From Natrinema caseinilyticum (GTDB lineage: Archaea > Halobacteriota > Halobacteria > Halobacteriales > Natrialbaceae), in NCBI RefSeq assembly GCF_024227435.1, contig NZ_CP100446.1:310001-374000 (forward strand): a stretch of 64,000 nucleotides of DNA, given 5' to 3'. The notes under the pieces are model-generated. The model searched no databases. It had not been told where the DNA came from and was given only the letters and a program-made list of their open reading frames with translations. Within the stretch, counting starts at the first letter, position 1; the number at the start of each line of letters is the position of its first letter. A program made the translations under genes and the position numbers. Of the stretch, positions 9,108-15,393 are shown in pieces.

Positions 9108-9805
9108 CATCGTGTTCAGATAAGCTGATTCCATGCGAAGGCGAACGACCTGAGCCACTGATCAGCAGTTTCTGCGTGAGCGTTACTAAAGCAGTTTGAG
9201 AAAGAAGAGGTTCGACGTTTTATCTCCCGAAAGATACGTTCGACACTGTTCCGATTTCCATGTCGTTCGTATCTGAAATCGAGGCCATGCCGTTGACAGG
9301 CGTAGTTCAGTGATTTATCGCCATCAACGAGAAACACAGCGTCGTCGACATCGTGTTTCTCGCGTAATTCCGTGAAGAATGTACTGGCTATTACCTTATT
9401 TCTCGTCGGTTCAAGCTTTGTATGGAGTAATTCGTTTGACTCTGGATCGACAGCGGCGTACAGCCAATACTGTTCATCGTCGAGTCGGATCACCGTCTCG
9501 TCAACTGCAACGTGATCCGGGCTTCGACAGGAATCGGGCTGTAGATCAGCCTTGTGAACCCAGTTATGAATCGTCGATCGAGCCCGTTCAACACCGAATA
9601 TCTCGAGAACACGAACAGTATTCGAAAGCGAGAGTCCAGCAAGATGGAGCTGAATATTGAGCTTCATCAACAGCCGCGGTGTTGCTTCTCGCTCCACAAA
9701 ATCCAAGTCGAACTGGCCGATACTAGGACTGAGGCGTGCGTTTTCGGGCATGAATCACTTTGAAAACGCCACGCCTCACTCCTTCAGCCTTATCTGAACA
9801 GCACC
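9108..9805 (-). mobile_element. IS6-family insertion sequence with 8-bp target duplication
   Basis: A 698-bp element carrying one transposase gene. The ends share an inverted repeat core TGTTCAGATAAG (9113-9124, and its complement at 9789-9800). The octamer ACCGTGAC flanks the element at 9100-9107 and 9806-9813; an 8-bp duplication is typical for IS6. The left tip is imperfect, but the element looks intact and the insertion recent enough to keep a perfect target duplication. It sits just downstream of the oxidase operon. Confidence 0.9.
9116..9751 (-). CDS. IS6-family transposase (ISH14/ISH15-like)
   Basis: Encodes 211 residues, full length for the compact haloarchaeal IS6 transposases. An N-terminal helical DNA-binding region (LSNTVRVLEIFGVERARSTI) precedes the DDE catalytic core: Asp84 (HVAVDET), Asp143 (FLVDGD) and Glu171 (NSVERIFREIKRR). 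It catalyses replicative transposition through cointegrates. No frameshift or internal stop is seen, so the element should be active. Confidence 0.93.
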   Translation of the reverse strand: MPENARLSPSIGQFDLDFVEREATPRLLMKLNIQLHLAGLSLSNTVRVLEIFGVERARSTIHNWVHKADLQPDSCRSPDHVAVDETVIRLDDEQYWLYAAVDPESNELLHTKLEPTRNKVIASTFFTELREKHDVDDAVFLVDGDKSLNYACQRHGLDFRYERHGNRNSVERIFREIKRRTSSFSNCFSNAHAETADQWLRSFAFAWNQLI

Positions 9806-9952
9806 ACCGTGACAGTTCGAAGGCCCGCTCTCCGAATTTCTCACCTCTTTCGGAGCCGATGGACGTATTCCGGTCCGGCCAGTATTGTTTCTGACCACAT
9901 TTCGGTTACACACATTCATTGCGGAACGAATGATGAACAGATTGATCGTTGT

Positions 9953-9974
9953 AACACTTCGATAGAGGGGTGTC
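9953..9974 (+). repeat. 22-bp direct repeat, copy 2
   Basis: Identical to 8930-8951 and in the same orientation. With the 706 bp added by the IS element and its duplication removed, the copies would lie about 300 bp apart. The intervening DNA includes an AT-rich patch. Its function is unknown. Confidence 0.8.
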
Positions 9975-10135
9975 CGTCGAAACTCCCTCTCGAAGCGATG
10001 ACCGATACTGATGTGCTAGTCGAAGGTCCACTGCCCGTCGTGGTGGTGCGGCGCGGAGTACGGGAAACGAGTCTTCTCGTCTCTTATCATCTCGCAAGTG
10101 ACAGTGATACGTTTAATCTGATCGCTCTCGGCTGT

Positions 10136-10196
10136 GATTCCGACAGTCCCCACATGATTCCGTTAGTCTCCCATATGATTCCGATTGCACCCACTC
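10136..10196 (+). repeat. Degenerate ~21-bp tandem repeat, three units
   Basis: Each unit begins GATTCCG and is followed by a C-rich half (CAGTCCCC, TTAGTCTCCC, ATTGCACCC). Spacing is 20-21 bp, or about two helical turns. Confidence 0.5.
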
Positions 10197-10313
10197 GATA
10201 CCGAATGTACTTCTCGATCGAATCTATCTCCTCGTCCTGGACACCATCCGGGAGGCGACACCAGCCACCGGAAACCAATTCTCGTCATCTATCCTGCCCG
10301 GTCTTCCAGTCAT

Positions 10314-10349
10314 CGTGTTCGGTTATCCCGCCGTGTTCGGTTATCCCGC
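10314..10349 (+). repeat. Perfect 18-bp tandem duplication
   Basis: Two adjacent identical copies of CGTGTTCGGTTATCCCGC, in non-coding DNA. Confidence 0.85.
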
Positions 10350-10431
10350 AACGAACGACGACGCGGGCCAGAGCAGTTCCGTCTCGAGTCGATATATTCA
10401 ACCAATAATAGCGAATATCGATCCCCTCCTC

Positions 10432-10471
10432 TTAACCAACAAGCAGCTCCCTGTACCGTTTTGTTGGTTAA
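10432..10471. repeat. 11-bp perfect inverted repeat TTAACCAACAA
   Basis: TTAACCAACAA at 10432-10442 pairs with TTGTTGGTTAA at 10461-10471 across an 18-bp spacer. Related AACCAA motifs occur at 10400-10408 and 10633-10640. It could be an operator, a cruciform or a transcript hairpin. The nearest downstream gene is more than 500 bp away. Confidence 0.6.
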
Positions 10472-10626
10472 ACCGTTCATCGATACGTTTTCTAGAGCGT
10501 GTACGTACGTCGTCTCCGCAACGGCGCTCCTGCACGCCCACTGTCGACCCGTTCGGTCGACCGAGAATTAGTTCAGCAAACTCTGAAGACACGCAACTCA
10601 CGAAGACATCGTATGATCTATCTGGT

Positions 10627-10652
10627 AAGCCTAACCAATAAGCCTAATCAAT
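10627..10652 (+). repeat. 13-bp tandem repeat AAGCCTAACCAAT
   Basis: Two adjacent copies with one mismatch (C to T), containing the same AACCAAT core seen elsewhere in this region. Confidence 0.6.
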
Positions 10653-10727
10653 TACATTCCCGAAAATCGGGCCGGAACGATCCGTACTGGATCGGCTGAC
10701 CGAGTCGGTGACAGTAGTTTGGGTCGA

Positions 10728-10822
10728 GAATCGTTGTACCGAGGAATCGTACACCGTTCGATCGGGGGACCGTGCACTATTCGATCGGGGGATCGGAGAC
10801 CGTACTACCGAGGGATCGTATT
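10728..10822 (+). repeat. Nested imperfect repeats around TCGATCGGGGGA
   Basis: The block holds two copies of TTCGATCGGGGGA(C/T)CG and two copies of a TACCGAG(G/G)(A/G)ATCGTA phrase, arranged as an imperfect palindromic set upstream of the phosphoribosyltransferase gene at 10982. Confidence 0.4.
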
Positions 10823-10981
10823 TTGTGAATGCGAGTGGAATGGCAAGTAGTGTTTCCATGACGACCAACGATAGCGGTCCGTGCCGCCGTTCGGGGTCGA
10901 ACCGATCCCTCTCTGCTGGAGAGTGCGATACACGAGACAACGCGCCTGAATCCGCTCGGGACGAACGGTCGGGGTGTTGAT

Positions 10982-11623
10982 ATGTTCGACGATAGGACTG
11001 ACGCAGGAGAACAACTGGCGGCGGCTGTCACGAGTCGAGATATCGAAGCCGACGTCGTCCTCGCGATACCCAGGGGCGGGCTCCCGCTCGGCAGAATCGT
11101 CGCGGACGAAGTCGGTGCCCCCTTGGACGTCGTGGTAGCGAAGAAAATCGGCGCGCCCGGAAATCCAGAATTGGCCATCGGCTCGGTCGCGAGCGATGGC
11201 TCCGTCTGGCTCAACGAAGAGATCATCGATCAACTCGCCGTCGACGATGAGTACGTGGAAACGCAGCGAAAGGAAGTTGCGACGGCTGCGAGGGAAAAAG
11301 CGGATCAGTATCGTGCGGGTCGGGATCCGATCGATCTCGAGGGAAAACGCGTCCTCGTCGTCGACGACGGCGTGGCGACTGGGGCGACGACTCGAGGTTG
11401 CCTTCGCCGCGTACACAACGCCGGGGCGTCGCACGTAACGCTCGCAGTTCCCGTCGGACCACCCGAAGCGATCGAACGGCTTCGGGACGAAACCGATGCC
11501 GTCGTCTGCGTCGAAACGCCACCCTGGTTCAGTGCCGTTGGGCAGTTCTACGGTTCGTTCGGGCAGGTCTCGGACGCTGAGGCGATGCAGTATCTCAACC
11601 GCGACGAAGTTGATCGAGGGTAA
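10982..11623 (+). CDS. Phosphoribosyltransferase-domain protein
   Basis: Encodes 213 residues with a type I PRTase fold. The PRPP-binding loop is VLVVDDGVATGATT (about residues 123-136). An N-terminal IPRGGLPLG loop and the VAKKIGAPGNPE segment are characteristic of the stress-linked PRTase family that is fused to dienelactone hydrolase in several bacteria. The substrate is unknown. A paralogue of the same length lies at 34248-34892. A dienelactone-hydrolase-like gene is 2 kb downstream on the other strand, and a PRPP synthetase follows. The next gene on this strand is the HdeD-like gene. Confidence 0.85.
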   Translation: MFDDRTDAGEQLAAAVTSRDIEADVVLAIPRGGLPLGRIVADEVGAPLDVVVAKKIGAPGNPELAIGSVASDGSVWLNEEIIDQLAVDDEYVETQRKEVATAAREKADQYRAGRDPIDLEGKRVLVVDDGVATGATTRGCLRRVHNAGASHVTLAVPVGPPEAIERLRDETDAVVCVETPPWFSAVGQFYGSFGQVSDAEAMQYLNRDEVDRG

Positions 11624-11827
11624 CGAATCTGGAGGTGTCCCAGTGTCGATCACGGTCAGGTCCGAGATACGCTATCGACTCGATCCCGGGCGTCCCCCGA
11701 GCACTATCGTACCGATTCGAATTACGATCGGGAACATGCGAAGTACTGCCGAGAAGACCGGCCTCAGTCCTGAGAGCGAAAGAAATCCGTTCGAAAAATT
11801 GACACCGGTATGGTGGAGGCGTGACCC

Positions 11828-12433
11828 ATGACAGGAGCACCGGACGCGACTGACACGATCGCAGCGCAAGGGACGCGCAGCACGAGTACCGAAAACTGGC
11901 GAGCATTCCTGATTACCGGGGTCGTGCTATCCTGTCTCGGACTGCTCGGGATGGTTCTGCCGTTGGTTACGGAGATTTCTCTGTCGATTGTCTTGGGTGC
12001 GTTATTGATCGTCGGTGGTCTCGCCCACGGCAATCACGTCCGTACCGACCCAGTCCGGGCCGGACGACTGTGGCACGTGGTGCTGACGGCCGTGTACGTG
12101 CTCGGTGGCCTCGCTATCGTCTTGAATCCGTCCATCGCGATACTCGCGATGACGGTGGTCCTTCTCTCGTACTTTCTGACCGCAGGTGTCGTGGAAATCG
12201 CGCTGGGGATCAGGATTCGTGGCGAGAAACACTGGATATGGCTCGTTGTGAGTGGCGGTATTTCACTGGTACTGGCGGGATTCATCTGGATCAGCTGGCC
12301 TGATGATTCTCCGAGGCTACTCGCTACGCTTTTCGGAATCGGGCTATTCACGTCCGGGATTGCGTTGATACTGGTCGCTATCGGCGGGCGATCGGCTACA
12401 ACGCCATCGCTACGCGAGGACGAGGTAACGTAA
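11828..12433 (+). CDS. HdeD-family (DUF308) membrane protein
   Basis: Encodes 201 residues. After a hydrophilic N-terminus of about 23 residues come six transmembrane helices with the repeated hairpin pattern of DUF308/HdeD proteins (LGGLAIVLNPSIAILAM, YFLTAGVVEIALGIRIR). Family members are linked to acid or general stress resistance in bacteria; the mechanism is unknown. A Shine-Dalgarno GGAGG sits at 11814-11818, nine bases before the ATG, which supports this start. The context is a run of stress genes. Confidence 0.85.
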   Translation: MTGAPDATDTIAAQGTRSTSTENWRAFLITGVVLSCLGLLGMVLPLVTEISLSIVLGALLIVGGLAHGNHVRTDPVRAGRLWHVVLTAVYVLGGLAIVLNPSIAILAMTVVLLSYFLTAGVVEIALGIRIRGEKHWIWLVVSGGISLVLAGFIWISWPDDSPRLLATLFGIGLFTSGIALILVAIGGRSATTPSLREDEVT

Positions 12434-12437
12434 CACC

Positions 12438-13328
12438 TCAAATTTCCACTCCGAGCGACAGTCCCACGAGTCCGATACCGAACGCGTAGATCGGGATGAC
12501 GTACCGCCAGATCGCGTTCGGGACGACGCGAACCGCGTAGGGTGCGACGATCGCCGCGAGAAACCCGCCGGCGAAGATCGACGGAAGGAGTCGGAAATCG
12601 ACTGGCACCCCGTAGTGGAACAGAAGGAGGAACGTGATCACGCTGGTAATCGAAACGATTCCCTCGGCGAGTGTCGTGATCGCAACGGCGCTCTTTTCGT
12701 AGACACCGGAGAGGATCTGCCCCAACGTGATGACCGGTCCATACCCGCCGCCACCGATTCCCTTGTTCACGCCGGCAAGCAGTGCGAAAACGACGAGTCG
12801 CCGCGGTTTGTACTCGATCTGCGTTCGCAGTTTTGCTCGCGAGACCCCGACGACACCCATCATCAAAACGAGCACCGAAACGTACGTCTCGATCGCGGCT
12901 TCCGAAAGCTCGAGCGCGACGTAAGCGAGTAAAACGGATCCGAGCGTGGCGACCGAACCGACACCGACGAGCAACAGCAGTAGTTTCGACTCCTCGTTTA
13001 GCGGTCTGATTGAGAACGTGACGTTTTCGACGTTCTGATGAACGGCTCCGGCGATCAGCCCCGTCAGCGTTTCGGAGACGAGCAGTACGGGGACGATTTG
13101 AAGCGGTTCGTATCCGAGGACGAACAGGAGCGGTGCGAGTCCCGTGCCGAAGCCCATCCCCGCCGCGGAGTCCGTCGTCTCGAGGACGAACGCGACGAGT
13201 ACGACGAGTGGATCGAACGGGCTCCGTCCCGTTCCACCGCCGAAAACGATCGCCATGGCCGCGATCGTAACGGAGTACAGGACGCCGAGTAACGCGAGCC
13301 GGCGACGTGACCGTCTCGGGAGTCGCAT
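12438..13328 (-). CDS. TauE/SafE-family anion exporter
   Basis: Encodes 296 residues from the chosen Met (MRLPRRSRRR). A GTG at 13454 would add an acidic extension of 42 residues and cannot be excluded. Eight or so transmembrane helices are visible, including the family motif GMGFGTGLAPLLFVLGY and the symmetric second-half motif GVNKGIGGGGYGPVITLGQ. TauE/SafE proteins export sulfite, sulfoacetate or related organic anions. It is convergent with HdeD (4 bp between stops) and downstream of the hydrolase gene. Confidence 0.88.
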   Translation of the reverse strand: MRLPRRSRRRLALLGVLYSVTIAAMAIVFGGGTGRSPFDPLVVLVAFVLETTDSAAGMGFGTGLAPLLFVLGYEPLQIVPVLLVSETLTGLIAGAVHQNVENVTFSIRPLNEESKLLLLLVGVGSVATLGSVLLAYVALELSEAAIETYVSVLVLMMGVVGVSRAKLRTQIEYKPRRLVVFALLAGVNKGIGGGGYGPVITLGQILSGVYEKSAVAITTLAEGIVSITSVITFLLLFHYGVPVDFRLLPSIFAGGFLAAIVAPYAVRVVPNAIWRYVIPIYAFGIGLVGLSLGVEI

Positions 13329-13527
13329 CCGCTCGGAAACGGTCCGTCTTCGGTCCAGTGCTTCCGCCTCGACACCGATTCGCCGAGGCGGTGCCTCCGG
13401 GGGAATCTGTTCGGCCTGCGGTCCCGTATCCGCATCTTCGATCTGGAAATCCACGGTTCTCGTCGAATCGGCGGCCGCTACGTGTCTGAGTCGGACTCTC
13501 TGGTGCCAGGGATCGCGCGGCGGTCGG

Positions 13528-14169
13528 TCACTGCAAATTCTCGGCGAACCACTCGCCTGCGTGATCGGCAACGGATTCGAGCGCGCCCGGTTCTTCGAAG
13601 AGGTGTGTTGCGCCCTCGATGACCTCGAGGGACTTTTTACCCGCTAATAGGTCGTATGCCTCCCTGTTCCACTCGAGGACCGGGTGGTCGTTTCCGCCGA
13701 CGATAAACAGGGTCGACGCCGTTACCTGTTCGAGGACGTCTTCGGCCATGTCGACGCGCCCTCCTCGCGAGACGACGGCGTCGATATCCGTTTCGGGCCG
13801 TGCTGCGCCGCGGAGCGCGGCCGCCGAGCCGGTACTCGAGCCGAAGTAGCCGATCTTCAGATCGGCGGTATCGTCGCGTCCGCGGACCCATTTCGTCGCG
13901 CCGACGAGCCGATCGGTCAGCAGGGAAATGTCGAACCGCGTTTCGTACGTTTCGTCCTCGGCTTCGGTGAGCAAGTCGAACAGTAGCGTCCCGACGCCGC
14001 GTGCACGAACCCGTTCGGCCACGAAGTTGTTTCGCGGACTGTGCCTGCTGCTGCCGCTCCCGTGGGCGAACAGGACGAGTCCGGACGCACCCTCCGGGAT
14101 CAGCAACTCTCCCTCGAGTTCGACGTCGTCGACGGTGACCGTGACGATCGAATTATCGTTCGCTCCCAT
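13528..14169 (-). CDS. Dienelactone-hydrolase-like alpha/beta hydrolase
   Basis: Encodes 213 residues from MGANDNSIVTV. The alpha/beta hydrolase fold is shown by the oxyanion segment FAHGSGSSRHSPRN, the nucleophile elbow YFGSSTGSAAAL (Ser nucleophile), the acid loop FIVGGNDHPV and the terminal His in EGATHLFEE. In many bacteria this domain is fused to the PRTase type seen at 10982; here they are separate neighbours. The substrate is unknown. It lies upstream of the TauE-like gene on the same strand. Confidence 0.87.
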   Translation of the reverse strand: MGANDNSIVTVTVDDVELEGELLIPEGASGLVLFAHGSGSSRHSPRNNFVAERVRARGVGTLLFDLLTEAEDETYETRFDISLLTDRLVGATKWVRGRDDTADLKIGYFGSSTGSAAALRGAARPETDIDAVVSRGGRVDMAEDVLEQVTASTLFIVGGNDHPVLEWNREAYDLLAGKKSLEVIEGATHLFEEPGALESVADHAGEWFAENLQ

Positions 14170-14290
14170 CACCGTTCGTCCACCGGCCACGCTATTGAAA
14201 CAGGAGGGGTAGAGTGGACCGGACGAGAAGAGGGTCGAGAGGGCGAAACGTGTCTCGAGGCCGGTGGAGACACACCGTTCGGGTGGGCGC

Positions 14291-14355
14291 GATACGGCCC
14301 ACGTGAGGGTGAGGCGATACGGTTCACGTGGGGGTGAGGCGATACGGCCCACGTG
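14291..14355 (+). repeat. 25-bp tandem repeat, 2.6 copies
   Basis: Units at 14291-14315 and 14316-14340 (GATACGG..CACGTG then GGGTGAGGC), with a partial third unit at 14341-14355. Each contains the palindrome CACGTG. It lies between the divergent hydrolase and PRPP-synthetase genes, ending 56 bp before the latter's start, so an effect on transcription is possible. Confidence 0.8.
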
Positions 14356-14410
14356 ATCACGAAAAGGAACTTGGAACTCGGCATCGAACGAACACCCACC
14401 GTCACCTCGC

Positions 14411-15229
14411 ATGGACATCATCGTCACACCCTCCGCGGAGCATCTCGAGATCGATGCCGTACAGCTCGACTCCCATCCGCAGAACGAGTCCCGACTGTTC
14501 CCCGACGGCGAAGTGTACGTACAACTCGAGTCCGTCGATGACGTCGACGCCGCGCTCGTCGTCCACTCGGGACAACCGCATCCGAACCGGGGGCTGGCGT
14601 ACCTGTCCGGATTGCTCGAACTCCTCACAGAACACGACGTCCTTCTCTCGCTCTGTTTCACCTACGTTCCCTACGGTATGCAAGACGAGTCGTTCTATCC
14701 CGGGACGCTCAATTACGCCCGCGCGCTCTTGAACCGGGTCACTCGGTATCCCGTTCGACAGGTGTACGCAGTCGACCCCCATTTCAGCCATCGGGACTGG
14801 GCCGCGTCGTTTCCGATAACTCACTTGCACGCGTTCCCGCTCGTCCAAGAGCGCGTGAACGAGGACCTCGACGACTTCGTGGTGGTGGGGCCGGACCTCG
14901 GCGCGGTTGACCGCTTCGGTATTCCCGGCTTCGAAAAGACGCGAAGCGGTGCCTACGAGGTCGAACTCGAGGGCGAACTCGACGTCGAGGGCCGGAACGT
15001 GCTGGTGTTCGACGACCTCATCGAGACCGGCGGAACGATGGTCGCGGCCTACGATCGGCTCACCCGCCAGGGAGCGGACACGGTCGTCGCCGCGGCGGTA
15101 CACGGCGTGGTCGACGAGGGAATTCGACGCGTTCGTGACACCTACGACGGACTCTACCTGACGAATTCGATCGCGAGGGACGCTGCGAACGTCTCTATCG
15201 AACCCCTCGTTCGGACGGTACTCGAGTGA
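14411..15229 (+). CDS. prs: Divergent ribose-phosphate pyrophosphokinase (PRPP synthetase)
   Basis: Encodes 272 residues. Family motifs are recognisable but altered: LFPDGEVYVQL (ribose-5-phosphate side), YVPYGMQDESFYPG (catalytic flexible loop, usually YxxYxRQDr), VYAVDPHF (usually TxDLH), VVVGPDLGAVDRFG and the PRPP loop VLVFDDLIETGGTM. The Arg of the usual YARQD motif is replaced by Met, so this is probably a paralogue rather than the housekeeping enzyme. PRPP made here could supply the nearby phosphoribosyltransferases. The 3' end lies in a 41-bp tandem duplication. Confidence 0.8.
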   Translation: MDIIVTPSAEHLEIDAVQLDSHPQNESRLFPDGEVYVQLESVDDVDAALVVHSGQPHPNRGLAYLSGLLELLTEHDVLLSLCFTYVPYGMQDESFYPGTLNYARALLNRVTRYPVRQVYAVDPHFSHRDWAASFPITHLHAFPLVQERVNEDLDDFVVVGPDLGAVDRFGIPGFEKTRSGAYEVELEGELDVEGRNVLVFDDLIETGGTMVAAYDRLTRQGADTVVAAAVHGVVDEGIRRVRDTYDGLYLTNSIARDAANVSIEPLVRTVLE

Positions 15230-15268
15230 ACGTCTCTATCGAACCCCTCGTTCGGACGGCACTCGAGT
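15187..15268 (+). repeat. 41-bp tandem duplication spanning the prs stop
   Basis: Units at 15187-15227 and 15228-15268 differ at one base. The first holds the last codons of prs and the stop straddles the junction, so the second unit is a copied 3' end (SIEPLVRT...LE) outside the gene. Confidence 0.9.
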
Positions 15269-15393
15269 GACCGACGGACGAATCAGTCGTCCGTATCGTC
15301 GATGAGCGGGGCGAGGGCTCGAGGTGCGTGTGTAATCGCGATGGAACGGACGCGGGAGCAGCGGCCGACGGGTGCGACTCGATTCTCGTCGAC

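Larger units (their letters stand above)
9814..10981. other. Gene-poor, repeat-rich intergenic region
   Basis: About 1.2 kb between the IS6 element and the phosphoribosyltransferase has no convincing gene; open frames are short and basic or Ser/Arg-rich. It contains several direct and inverted repeats listed separately, AT-rich patches (around 10390-10480 and 10600-10660) and scattered AACCAA motifs. It may be regulatory DNA, a decayed replicon segment or a scar of past insertions. Confidence 0.55.

Noticed and set aside
8930-9974. The 22-bp repeats as the terminal repeats of a larger transposon
   Set aside because: They are direct rather than inverted, lie 150 bp or more outside the IS6 ends, and no second transposase or target duplication flanks them.
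9906-10097. Usp-like phrase (VEGPLPVVVVRRG) in the gene desert
   Set aside because: Too short and lacking the GxxG loop; a chance match cannot be excluded, so it is not called as a pseudogene.
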